64,000 nt of DNA from Rhodeus uyekii (taxonomy: Eukaryota > Chordata > Actinopteri > Cypriniformes > Acheilognathidae). The position numbers and the translations under genes are program-made. Location of the stretch: the NCBI GenBank assembly GCA_037043235.1, contig JAWRVZ010000039.1, positions 2,497,001-2,561,000 of the forward strand, given 5' to 3'. Below the pieces are notes generated by a model, which was given only the letters and a program-made list of their open reading frames with translations, ran no database searches and was not told where the DNA came from. How positions within the stretch are numbered: the first letter of the stretch is position 1; every line of letters begins with the position of its first letter. Below, one piece after another: positions 11,004 through 20,370 of this stretch.

Positions 11004-12467
11004 ATGAGTGTGAAAAGTGTGGCGAGAGATGAACAGAGTTTCAGACCGTGTGTTTATCCCTGTCCTCGTTTTATAACGGGCAGGGATACACATGTAATGT
11101 GTGTTATCTGTTTAGGAGTGGAACATGCACGGTCGGCTCTTGAGGGCGCCGGCTGTAAAGACTGTGAGCAGTTTTCTCTGCATGTTCTCCGCTCCCGCCT
11201 GGCGGTCTGTAACGAGGCCGCCCAGGCTAGTGTTCCCCGGGGTTCGGGACCTGCAGCGGCCGAGGCGTTGCGGCGCTCTCAGTCCTGGGGTTCACAAATG
11301 GATCTCGCTGAGGCTGCTGGGGTGGGTCCGTCCTTACCTCAGCCCTCACGAGACCAAACGGGTTCCAGTCACGGGCACTCCTCGGGAGATGTTCGTGCTG
11401 TGACTCCAACATTAGCTTTGTCGAGTTCCGATAGTGAGATGGACTTAGCTAGTGTTGACCCGGCAGAGGAGGCTTCGCCACTCTCCTCGCCGGCGTTTGA
11501 AGAGCTAGTTGAGGTTGTGGCGCGAGCTGTCTCTCGTCTGGATATTGAATGGCCGGCGGAGACCAGAAGCGCCCGTCCTAAAAGAAGTATGTTGGACGAG
11601 CGTTATCTGCCGGCTCGCGTCACTCCCCCGCGCCGAGCTATGCCTTTCCTTCCCGATTTGCATGCCGAGGTATCCAGATCGTGGGAAAAGCCAGCCTCTG
11701 AGAGAGTTCATACACGGAACAGTTCGATGTATACGAATCTCGCAGGGGCTCAAAGCTATTGCTATGGGGGGATGCAGAAGGTGGATGAGGCGCTTGCGAG
11801 CTACCTTGTGCCCCAATCTGCGTCCTCCATTAAAGCTCCGGCGCTCCCCTCCAAGCCGATGCGCGTCACGTCGTCTTTGGTGGGGAGAGCGTACTCAGCC
11901 TCTAGTCAAGCCGCAGCGTGCCTGCACACCACGGCTCTGCTGCAGGCTTATCAGGCTGAGTTGCTGGGGGACCTCAACGAGGGCGGCGGTATCGGTCCGG
12001 AGACAGTGGCAGAGCTGCGCCGGACCGTGGATCTGTCTCTCCGGGCCACTAGGGAGACGGCCTACTCTGTCGGTCGCTCCATGGCAGCTCTGGTGGCTAC
12101 GGAGAGACATCTTTGGCTCAATTTGTCTTCCATCAAAGATAGGGACAAATTTGTTTTGCTGGACGCTCCTCTGTCCCCTTCGGGCTTGTTCGGCGACGCC
12201 GTAAAAAGCGTTGTCGACAAGTTTCAGGAGGCTGCACGACAGCAGGTGGCGTTCAGTAAAGTTATTCCCCGCCGCCCTCCACGTGAGACCGCCAGTCAAA
12301 GGGGGTCTCAGAGCTCTTCACACAGGGCCGCTCAAAAACGAAGTGTCGCCACCCGTCTTCCTCCGGCTAATCCCGGGGGGTCGGGGCGACAGGCTCAAGC
12401 CTCTGGCAAGAGGGGCGATCTGAGGGCTGTCCTGAGCGCTAAGAAGGCTAAGAGCAAGCGGCCCTGA
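11004..12467 (+). CDS. DIRS ORF1, gag-like protein (487 aa)
   Basis: This is the first ORF of the element, presumed to encode the structural nucleoprotein. I chose the ATG at 11004. The frame is open a further 17 codons upstream but without an ATG. Near the N-terminus is a Cys/His-rich patch (CPRF, about 14 residues later CVICLGVEH, then CKDCEQFSLH) that resembles a small metal-binding fold. The middle is Ser/Pro/Glu-rich. A helical region follows with motifs shared by the relic at 7.2-8.2 kb (YSVGRSMAAL, KFVLLDAPLSP). The C-terminus is strongly basic (AKKAKSKRP), suited to nucleic-acid binding. ORF2 starts 55 bases downstream in another frame. The gag label is by position and family habit, not by a recognised domain. 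Confidence 0.8.
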   Translation: MSVKSVARDEQSFRPCVYPCPRFITGRDTHVMCVICLGVEHARSALEGAGCKDCEQFSLHVLRSRLAVCNEAAQASVPRGSGPAAAEALRRSQSWGSQMDLAEAAGVGPSLPQPSRDQTGSSHGHSSGDVRAVTPTLALSSSDSEMDLASVDPAEEASPLSSPAFEELVEVVARAVSRLDIEWPAETRSARPKRSMLDERYLPARVTPPRRAMPFLPDLHAEVSRSWEKPASERVHTRNSSMYTNLAGAQSYCYGGMQKVDEALASYLVPQSASSIKAPALPSKPMRVTSSLVGRAYSASSQAAACLHTTALLQAYQAELLGDLNEGGGIGPETVAELRRTVDLSLRATRETAYSVGRSMAALVATERHLWLNLSSIKDRDKFVLLDAPLSPSGLFGDAVKSVVDKFQEAARQQVAFSKVIPRRPPRETASQRGSQSSSHRAAQKRSVATRLPPANPGGSGRQAQASGKRGDLRAVLSAKKAKSKRP

Positions 12468-12522
12468 CGCCAAGCCGCAACAAGGTGGTGTATCCCTGGA
12501 GCAGCTGACCAGTCAGCCCGCC

Positions 12523-14514
12523 ATGGGAAAACCACCCCCTCTGAGGAGGGTCCTAGAGCACTCCACCCGGGAATCCGGAAATCCCGGCCCAGTGGTGGAC
12601 ATGCCATCAGCACCAGAGGCCAGCCCCGGGAGGCTGGTTCCCCTAGTAGAATTCCGGGATGCGTGGTCACGGCTACCCGGTATCTCTCAGTGGGTCCTGC
12701 GCACGGTCACCTTAGGGTACGCCATTCAGTTCGGGGTCTCACCACCCCAGTTCTCGGGGGTCCTACAGTCTGCTGTAGGCCCTCAGCAGGCTCTGGTCAT
12801 GGAACAAGAAGTAGACACTTTGCTGGCGAAAGGGGCCATCGAGTATGTACCCCTCGCAGAGAGCAAGTCCGGGTTCTACAGCCGGTACTTCATAGTTCCA
12901 AAGAAGGATGGAGGGTTGCGGCCCATTCTGGATTTACGTCTCTTGAATCGTGCGGTCAAGCGTCTAAAGTTCAAAATGCTAACGCTCAAACAGATCGTAG
13001 TGCAGATCAGATCCGAGGATTGGTTTGTCACAGTCGACCTCAAGGACGCTTATTTCCATGTCTCCATCCTTCCGCAACACAGGAAGTTCCTGAGGTTCGC
13101 CTTTGGGGGAAAGGCGTACCAGTATCGGGTGCTTCCTTTCGGCCTAGCGCTCTCACCCCGCACGTTTACGAAAGTCGTGGACGCTGCTCTAGCTCCCCTG
13201 CGGTCACGGGGCATCCGTGTCTTAAACTATATAGACGACTGGCTTATTCTGGCCCAGTCGCCGCAGTTGGCGGAGCAACATCGAGATGTAGTGCTCGCAC
13301 ACATAAAGGAGCTGGGGTTGAGGCTGAACGCCAAGAAGAGTGTCCTTTCTCCTGCTCAGAGAACCACCTTCTTGGGAGTCGTCTGGGACTCAGTAGCGAT
13401 GTCGGCCCGGCTTTCCCCCGGGCGCATCCAAGTTATCTGTTCAGCCGTCAAGAGCATCAAGTTAGGCCAGCCACTCACTGTCAGACACTTCCAGAGGGTG
13501 TTAGGGCTCATGGCAGCGGCTTCCTGCGTCATCCCGTTGGGCCTGCTGCACATGAGACCCCTGCAGTGGTGGCTAAAGACCAAGGGGTTTTCCCCGAAAG
13601 GGAACCCGCTTCGCATTATCAAGGTCACGGGGCGATGCCTACGCGCCTTGAGTATGTGGAAGAATCCTTGGTTTCTGTCTCAAGGCCCAGTGCTAGGGGC
13701 TCTGGCTCGGAGAGTCTCTCTCTCGACAGATGCCTCCCTCTCGGGCTGGGGGGCGGTCTTGAGAGACCGCTCCTCACAAGGTCTATGGAACAGTCGGCAC
13801 CAAACCTGGCACATAAACATGTTAGAGTTACTGGCGATCCGCAAAGCACTCCGTGCGTTCCTACCGGACCTTCGCGACCACCATGTCACTGTTTTCACCG
13901 ACAGCATGACTGCGGTTGCGTATATCAATCACCAGGGGGGTCTGCGTTCGCGACCACTTTACAAGATGGCGCGACAGATCCTCCTCTGGGCCCAGGGAAA
14001 GCTGCTCTCCATCCGGGCGGCTTATATCCCGGGGGTCCAGAATGTGGGAGCAGACGCCCTGTCGAGACAGGGGGCGAGACCAGGGGAATGGCGACTCCAC
14101 CCCGAGGTGGTGGAGCAAATTTGGGAAAGGTTCGGAAAGGCACAGGTCGACCTGTTTGCCTCGGTAGAAAACTCCCATTGCCCTCTGTGGTTTTCACTCA
14201 CACATCCAGCGCCTCTGGGGCGGGATGCCGTGACGCAGGCATGGCCGAGGTTACGCCTGTATGCTTTTCCCCCGATCGCTCTGCTCCCGGGAGTTCTGGC
14301 CAAGGTTCGCCGGGACAAGGTCCGTCTCACGCTAGTGGCCCCCCACTGGCCGTCCAGAATATGGTTCGCGGACCTTGTGTCCCTCCTCGACGGGGTCCCC
14401 TGGGAGATCCCGATCAGGAGGGACCTTCTGTCCCAGGCGGAAGGTTGCATTCTTCACCCGCAACCAGGGCCGTTGAAACTGTGGGTCTGGCCCCTGAGGG
14501 GGCCCAGCTCATAG
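12523..14514 (+). CDS. DIRS ORF2, reverse transcriptase and RNase H (663 aa)
   Basis: The polyprotein copies element RNA and removes the RNA strand. The RT fold is visible from about residue 100: KKDGGLRPILDLRLLN, then WFVTVDLKDAYFHVSI carrying the first catalytic Asp, FRVLPFGL-type sequence (YRVLPFGLALSP), and the YIDD box at about residue 236 with the paired catalytic aspartates. RNase H follows at about 395-520, with STDAS, the ELLAI glutamate, FTDS and a terminal NVGADALSR aspartate, so all four acidic residues are present. No protease or integrase domain is seen, as expected for DIRS. The ATG at 12523 starts the frame and the stop is at 14512-14514. The 3' end overlaps the recombinase frame. 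No frameshift or internal stop is seen. Confidence 0.93.
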   Translation: MGKPPPLRRVLEHSTRESGNPGPVVDMPSAPEASPGRLVPLVEFRDAWSRLPGISQWVLRTVTLGYAIQFGVSPPQFSGVLQSAVGPQQALVMEQEVDTLLAKGAIEYVPLAESKSGFYSRYFIVPKKDGGLRPILDLRLLNRAVKRLKFKMLTLKQIVVQIRSEDWFVTVDLKDAYFHVSILPQHRKFLRFAFGGKAYQYRVLPFGLALSPRTFTKVVDAALAPLRSRGIRVLNYIDDWLILAQSPQLAEQHRDVVLAHIKELGLRLNAKKSVLSPAQRTTFLGVVWDSVAMSARLSPGRIQVICSAVKSIKLGQPLTVRHFQRVLGLMAAASCVIPLGLLHMRPLQWWLKTKGFSPKGNPLRIIKVTGRCLRALSMWKNPWFLSQGPVLGALARRVSLSTDASLSGWGAVLRDRSSQGLWNSRHQTWHINMLELLAIRKALRAFLPDLRDHHVTVFTDSMTAVAYINHQGGLRSRPLYKMARQILLWAQGKLLSIRAAYIPGVQNVGADALSRQGARPGEWRLHPEVVEQIWERFGKAQVDLFASVENSHCPLWFSLTHPAPLGRDAVTQAWPRLRLYAFPPIALLPGVLAKVRRDKVRLTLVAPHWPSRIWFADLVSLLDGVPWEIPIRRDLLSQAEGCILHPQPGPLKLWVWPLRGPSS

Positions 14515-15515
14515 AGGCCGGTCTCTCAGCCGAGGTTGTTGAGACCATCCTGCAGTCCAGAGCTCCCTCCACGAGGAAACTCTACGCCTTGAAGTGGAAG
14601 CTCTTCACTTCTTGGTGTAGTGAAAGGCAGCTGAACCCAGTAACCTGCCAAATTGGCAAAGTACTGGAGTTCCTGCAAGAAAGATTTGTGGCAGGGCTGT
14701 CCCCCTCCACCTTGAAGGTCTACGTGGCTGCTATAGCGGCTTGCCACGTACCTCTGGGTGGGGTGTCCTTGGGCAGGGACCCCCTAGTCACTCGTTTCCT
14801 CCGTGGTACATTAAGGCTGAGACCTGCGGCACAGACCAGGGTGCCTGCCTGGGACTTGTCCATGGTACTCCTAGGCTTGTCCCAGCCACCCTTTGAACCT
14901 CTAGAGGGTATCTCTATCAAGTACCTCTCGCTAAAAACCCTTCTTTTGCTGGCTATCACTTCGCTTAAGAGGGTCGGGGACCTTCAGGCCCTCTCAGTGG
15001 CCCCATCATGTCTTGAGTTTGCGCCCGGGATGGCGAAAGCTTTCCTCCACCCGAGGCCGGGCTACGTCCCCAAGGTTCCCACTAATGTGGCTCGGTCTGT
15101 CACGCTGCAGGCCTTCTGCCCTCCCCCATTTGACGATCATGAGCAGGAGCACAAGAACAAGGTCTGTCCAGTGCGAGCACTGGACGCTTACGTTCACAAG
15201 ACTGCCACGTGGCGTAAGTCGGACCAACTGTTCGTTTGCTTTGGGGCCCCCGAGGGTGCCCCAGCTTCCAAGCAAACTCTGAGCAGGTGGATAGTCGAGG
15301 CTATCTGTCTAGCTTATGAGTCGGCCGGACATGCTTCTCCTTTGAGGGTCCGAGCCCACTCCACTAGGAGCATGGCGGCATCCAAGGCTCTCCTCTCCGG
15401 AGTCTCCTTGCCTGACGTTTGTGCTGCGGCTGGCTGGTCCTCGCCGCACACATTCATGAGGTTCTACCAGCTAGACCTCGATGCCGCCCCGGGAACCAGG
15501 GTGCTCTCTCAGTGA
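14361..15515 (+). CDS. DIRS ORF3, tyrosine recombinase (about 384 aa from 14361)
   Basis: This is the integrase-equivalent that inserts the circular DNA without target duplication. The core-binding part contains RAPSTRKLYALKWKLFTSWC and STLKVYVAAI. The catalytic set is complete: Arg in TSLKRVGDL (about 14970), His and Arg in HSTR (15357 and 15366), and the nucleophilic Tyr in MRFYQ (15465). The frame is open much further upstream (from 12663), but that part lies over ORF2 in another frame. I chose the ATG at 14361 because recombinase-like sequence begins just after it. It overlaps the end of ORF2 by 154 bp. The true start, or a readthrough or splice mechanism, is not determined by the sequence. 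Confidence 0.88.
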   Translation: MVRGPCVPPRRGPLGDPDQEGPSVPGGRLHSSPATRAVETVGLAPEGAQLIEAGLSAEVVETILQSRAPSTRKLYALKWKLFTSWCSERQLNPVTCQIGKVLEFLQERFVAGLSPSTLKVYVAAIAACHVPLGGVSLGRDPLVTRFLRGTLRLRPAAQTRVPAWDLSMVLLGLSQPPFEPLEGISIKYLSLKTLLLLAITSLKRVGDLQALSVAPSCLEFAPGMAKAFLHPRPGYVPKVPTNVARSVTLQAFCPPPFDDHEQEHKNKVCPVRALDAYVHKTATWRKSDQLFVCFGAPEGAPASKQTLSRWIVEAICLAYESAGHASPLRVRAHSTRSMAASKALLSGVSLPDVCAAAGWSSPHTFMRFYQLDLDAAPGTRVLSQ

Positions 15516-15565
15516 GCTGGGACACACCCGGATGCTGACCTCGCTGAGGTGGCGTTGGCATAGCG

Positions 15566-15663
15566 TTCCCCTAGTGCTTCGACACAGCTCGAGTTCCCTG
15601 AAAGGGAACGTCTCGGGTTACTTATGTAACCCTGGTTCCCTGAGGGGAACGAGACGCTGTGTC
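15566..15663. repeat. Internal complementary region of the DIRS element
   Basis: Bases 15566-15609 are the reverse complement of the left end of the element. Bases 15610-15663 are the reverse complement of its right end. The junction AAC|GTC corresponds to circularised termini sharing one GTT. This region templates completion of the termini in the accepted DIRS replication model. Confidence 0.92.
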
Positions 15664-15709
15664 TTGGCCTCAGCTCCGGGCGCATCCGGGCCCGCTTCAG
15701 GCATTCATG

Positions 15710-15916
15710 GCTGACGCGCCCCGGTTTCAGACGCGCTTTATGCTCTTCCTCATGACGTCACCGGCTGCGGCCGGCAGTGACGCATTCACACGCGTTCGCT
15801 TCTCATTGGTTGCATAGATCTTCACGTGACTCACGCAAGGCTATTTCCCCTAGTGCTTCGACACAGCGTCTCGTTCCCCTCAGGGAACCAGGGTTACATA
15901 AGTAACCCGAGACGTT
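15710..15916 (-). repeat. Right inverted terminal repeat of the DIRS element
   Basis: The core at 15710-15866 is the exact inverse of 10775-10931. The outer 50 bp (15867-15916) are right-specific and include a short hairpin-like GGTTACATAAGTAACC. Identity of the two cores implies recent insertion or gene conversion. Confidence 0.92.
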
Positions 15917-16195
15917 TTCTTTCATACCCACACTATTTACTTGAATAACGAACAGATTTTTGGTTTGAATCACCTTGTTGGACGGAAAGTGTCCGCCGGC
16001 AGCAGAGATCAGAAGTCACTTTCACATTTGACATTCAGAGCAAAATGAATGCTGACTCTTTCATTTTCCACTTTTCAACTTGAGAGCTGTAAGCCGCTTC
16101 TGAGTTGTTTACGATATAAGGCTTTGGTATAAACATAATGTAACCACAGTGCTGGTTGAACTGTGTTTAACTACAGTATATTTTTTTGTGTGCTT

Positions 16196-16400
16196 GAAGG
16201 GATAGATCACCCAAAAAAGACCATTTGCTGACCTACATGTTATTTAGTTTCTTTTGCAGAATCCATAAGGAGATATGTTTGAGAAACACTGTTTTTGACC
16301 ATATAACGAAAGTCAGTGGGGCCCACAAAAGAAAGAAAGTCAGGTTTGGAAAGACATGAGGGTGAGTAAAGGATGACAAAACTCTCATTTTGGGGTGCTA
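16196..16400. repeat. Dispersed cyprinid-type repeat fragment
   Basis: Phrases such as GGGATAGATCACCCAAAAA, CATGAGGGTGAGTAAA and GAAAGTCAGTGG resemble a very common non-autonomous element of cyprinid genomes. No clean terminal repeat pair was found. The family statement is from memory. Confidence 0.5.
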
Positions 16401-17065
16401 ATTGCCGAGAAATACCAAAAAGCATGAGTTGTCACCAGATTCTAAGGCAACAAGTTTTTTTTTGATACACCCACATCTTATCATCCTTTCTGAGGAGAGC
16501 AATAGCTGAAGCAAAAGTTGCTGGCAATGTAGTGCACATATAGGACATGCCACAAATCTTAAAACGTGATAATAAATCCATCTCTATACAATAATGTATA
16601 TATTTTTATACATAGAAGTTTATATGTTGTTGAAGCTGTATGTACAATCTCACAACCCAAGCACAGATGGTTGAGACCACACATGGCACCGAATCCATTT
16701 TTCTGTGAACTCCACACCCACCATGTCTAAAGTCTGTGCACTCAGATCCAATCCTCAAAGCAGCTTTCTGTTGCTGTAGGGAAAGTAAGGGCTAGTGTTT
16801 TGTGTCCAGAGTCTTGAAGATCATTTGAGGGCATCAAAGTCAATCCTTGCCCTCAAGACAAGAAGCACAAATAATCTTCTGTGGGTGCCAGTGATGCTTG
16901 CTCATATCTGACTGAGCCATGTAATAGATTTAGAAAATTTCTCACCTACAGTAACAACTGTTTGTAATCGGGATTGAGCAATAACAGATAAAAGTCAATT
17001 TAAAGTTGGCATGATTGCTGAATTGTGGTCATTCGATAATTGCTGTGATTTCATGAGTTACAGGT

Positions 17066-17208
17066 TGCTGGATGTAAAGCTTTACTGTCTAGTCCTTGAA
17101 TTATATATATAATTCATGCCCTTGTAATAGTTAATCAAAAACACTTTCCCACTTCTCTGATGACGTGCGTCAGTTCAAGGACTGGACAGTAAAGCTTTAC
17201 ATCCAGCA
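17066..17208. mobile_element. 143-bp MITE with 35-bp inverted repeats
   Basis: The arms at 17066-17100 and 17174-17208 are inverse copies with 34 of 35 positions matching (TGCTGGATGTAAAGCTTTAC and onward). The interior of 73 bp is non-coding. The right arm runs directly into a TA repeat. No unambiguous target duplication is visible. Confidence 0.8.
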
Positions 17209-19005
17209 TATATATATATATATTCACTTAACTTGGTGTTAATTGTAAGTACTTACATATTTAAGTTAACTCAAGATAAAAATTAAACTAAAATTAGAAA
17301 TGATTTATAAATTACAATTATAAAGTTCTTATTTTTGACTGTAAGCTTTGTGCAAACATACCAAACTAGAAAAAACAACAACATACTGAGATTATTGATT
17401 GTCTTTATTGGTCAACCTTTCATATTAATAAATACTGTATTACAGAGCACATTATCCTGTAATGGAATTGGGTCACAATCACACTGTACAGCGCTGTAAA
17501 AGTAATGCAATATCCCACATTAACTACAACAATTGTAGAACTCGTCGCTCTTAATTTAAACACTATACATTTTTTAGTTTGACAATTGTTAAAATGTAGT
17601 GATCATATGAATGTAACAATAACTACATTTTGTAGTTACACTCAGTAATTCAAGTCTAATGAGTAAATGAGACAGAAGGGAAAACACATTTCTTGTAGGA
17701 GATCCTGCATGTTGTCCATCGCTACTTGGCCTTCAAGTATCATCTCAATAGAGGAATCCAAATGCAAGGAGTTGGGGGTCTGAAGATCGGTGTCCTTGAA
17801 TAAAATCAAAGTGAAGAAACAGGCATTAATATATTATATTTATGAAAGGAGTATTGTGATCATGACTGTCAATGCATGTTTTTCAGAACAAAACACTAAC
17901 CCTAACCCAACTTTGGATGCAATATAAAAGTTTTTCTTTTGAAGACAAATAGTGTACAAAAAGTTGGCCATGTTTCTACAGTATATTAAAAAGTTATCTA
18001 ATTATTTAATTGCCAAAGTTTGACTGGGAGAAATAAATCACTAGCTGGTTTTAGCAGTAGCTGGCATGTTCTTTCTCGCACAAAAATAAAGAATTAAGAC
18101 TTTAAAAAATACGTTTACATCTCACAAATCAAATATGAACAATATCCTGATTAAAATGTTAATTAATAGTGACGGTGGGAAAGTTTGAGCGGGGAAAACA
18201 TCACTAATTTTCTCAGAAGAAGCTGCCCTAGAAACGCAATATTGAACAATGATTATGTTTATTAACTAACATTTGTCAATATTAATAAAGAATAATTTTA
18301 TATGCCAGTTATACCATCACAAAACCACCGGTGAAAATATTGTTAATCGCTACGTTAGCAAATTTTCACCGGGAAACATTTGTATTTAAAGCTACATTGT
18401 GTTTTATTAGAAACATATCATTAAACATTCAAATTTTATATCACACAAAAACATTACTATATATCACACGAAAATAACTTTAACTTACCGAACTGAAGAT
18501 TTCTCACGATGGAAAAGTCCTTTCTTGATTTGAATTTCCCTCAAAGTAACAGCAATAACGGACGAGGCTTGCAGGACCGCAGTTTGAAAATATCCACCAA
18601 TCAGAGCATTGGTTCTCTTGTTGCCATGCAGAACTCCTTGCATGGCCAATCACAACAAAGGGAGACCAGAGTGCGCTATTTTCATTAATCAAGATTTTGA
18701 GTTCATAACACTTGAAATCTGAAGTTTTCGTATTTTGCAGTTAAATAAGTTAAGCTAAATTATATTTTTGAGATTTGGGTTCAAAATTAAAATGTTTAGT
18801 CAAGATTACTTAATTGTTTAAGTAAAGAACAGTTGATTCAACTTTAGGGTTTACAGTGTACAGTATTTGTGCAATTCTTGCTAATTTCCTGTGATTTGTG
18901 ACCATTAAAAGACCACAAGATATTTTTTTATCACCCAAGACGTGTAAAATAATTTTTTATATTTACTTATAATAAAATAAAAAGGAAAAAGACCAAATCA
19001 CCAAA
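17209..19005. other. AT-rich non-coding, probably old repeats
   Basis: No gene was recognised. The end near 18770-18860 (GGGTTTACAGTGTACAG) resembles the terminus of a non-autonomous DNA transposon, but I could not find its partner end. Only short chance frames are present. Confidence 0.35.
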
Positions 19006-19238
19006 GATCCAAATCACCATTGTCATTTTAATGATTTCAATTCCAAACAAATAATAACAAACACCATATATATATGTAAACCAAAATATACAAGTAATTA
19101 TTTTCACCTAGAAAAGTTGGAGATAAAGAAAAAGACAGATAGATCCAAATCACCACCTTCATTTTAATGACTTCAATTCCAAACAAATAATAATAAAAAC
19201 ATATTTTATATATATAAACCAAAATATATAAGTAATTA
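19006..19238. repeat. Two-copy tandem duplication, period about 136 bp
   Basis: GATCCAAATCACCA recurs at 19006 and 19142. After each copy come CATTTTAATGA, TTCAATTCCAAACAAATAAT and AACCAAAATATA in the same order. The second copy is truncated after about 97 bp. Confidence 0.8.
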
Positions 19239-19389
19239 AATGCTTATAGAGAGTTACAGTCATTGTTCATTTCTTGAATGAAAGAAATAAAGAAATAACT
19301 ATGAGTTCAGTTAAAGTGTTTTGAAATGAAAAAGCTTGTGATTAAAAATAATGCATCTCTTATATTTTATTTTCTCTGCTGTTTATGTA

Positions 19390-19860
19390 ACAGCCCCGCC
19401 TCGTTTTCCAACCTTCTCAGTCTCTGTTGGAGGGACTGAGGTTGTCCCTCAGTGGATGCTGAAGGTTACCGCGTGCGTAAAGCGCGCGCTCAGATGCTGC
19501 GCTCTCATGCGCGTTGCTCGCACTCCGCTTGGACTCTCAAACGGATATGGGTTGCTCCTGCTAAGTGCAGTTTAACACCTCCACAAAACCAGGAAAAGCA
19601 TATTTACATCACGTCCACCTTCTTTTAATCACCAAAATGAAATGTCCCCGTGGAAGTAGTAGTCGTGCTCGCCGGTTTACAATGGTTATATCCACCCGTG
19701 GAGCTGTAAGTGAGACAGAAGAGAAATACAGTTACAGTCGTTCGGATGGACAAGTGTATCCGACGGGGAAAAGTGGATTAAAAATATAGGAAACGGAATA
19801 CTTCCGCTCTTTGGATGAAAGCTGCGGTTTGAAGGTACAGCACGGCATCTTCTTTCGTTT
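19390..19860 (+). promoter_or_regulatory. CpG-rich block, candidate drd2 promoter and non-coding exon 1
   Basis: This is the only CpG-rich stretch upstream of the drd2 coding exons, with GCGCGC and many CG dinucleotides at 19470-19530 and again at 19670-19860. D2 receptor genes normally have a separate non-coding first exon, and a coding exon here begins at a splice acceptor (21968), so an upstream exon is required. A possible donor is TTTGAAG|GTACAG near 19834. Which bases are transcribed cannot be told from sequence alone. Confidence 0.4.
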
Positions 19861-20324
19861 GTGAACTAGTTATTTCTGTTCATAAATAATTCTGAAGCGA
19901 AGTTGAGCTGCTAATTATTTGCTGAAGCTGACACTTTCAGACAAACTTTACTCCGCTGCGTGAGGAAAAACAAGCCTTTGTTTCAGTCGAGGATCTGTAA
20001 AATGGGCTTGTTATCTTCTCCAATTAATTCAACCGCTTTTCAAAGTGAAATAAAATGCTAATTCGTTTGTGTGCTCGCTGATGTGTGCGTGTGTTTGTGA
20101 CAGAGAAAAAACAGAAAGAGAGAAAACAGGGTATTTAATATTGACATTGTCGTTGTTTTCAATTATTCTGAACTTTGGTTTAGGTCAATTATATTAAATG
20201 ACCTTCAACTACTGTCTACTTAAACTATAAACTGCATGTATGCATTTATGTTAAAGTAACAAAACGTCTTATTTTATAATTACAATATTACTAGTATGCA
20301 GTAGATATATATGTATACGTGTCT

Positions 20325-20370
20325 CTGTGTGTGTGTGTATAGATAGATAGATAGATAGACAGACAGATAG
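20325..20370. repeat. (GT)n followed by (GATA/GACA)n microsatellite
   Basis: A short GT run is followed directly by about 30 bp of AGAT/AGAC units. Confidence 0.85.

Larger units (their letters stand above)
10753..15916 (+). mobile_element. Complete DIRS-type tyrosine-recombinase retrotransposon
   Basis: The element is about 5.16 kb. It has inverted, not direct, terminal repeats with a core of 157 bp (10775-10931 and 15710-15866) that reads identically in both copies. Just inside the right repeat, an internal complementary region (15566-15663) is the reverse complement of the extreme left end joined to that of the extreme right end. This is the hallmark of DIRS elements, which form a circle by that bridge. 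GTT stands at both boundaries (10753-10755 and 15914-15916) and once in the bridge. Between the repeats lie a gag-like ORF, an RT/RNase H ORF and a tyrosine recombinase frame. All are open, so the copy looks recent and possibly competent. Confidence 0.93.

Noticed and set aside
12663..14360. Long open frame upstream of the recombinase, taken as one 950-residue protein
   Set aside because: It overlaps the RT/RNase H ORF in another frame and its translation has no recognisable domain before about 14361.
18504..18692. Possible small protein on the minus strand (62 codons)
   Set aside because: It lies within a probable non-autonomous transposon stretch, with no splice or family support.
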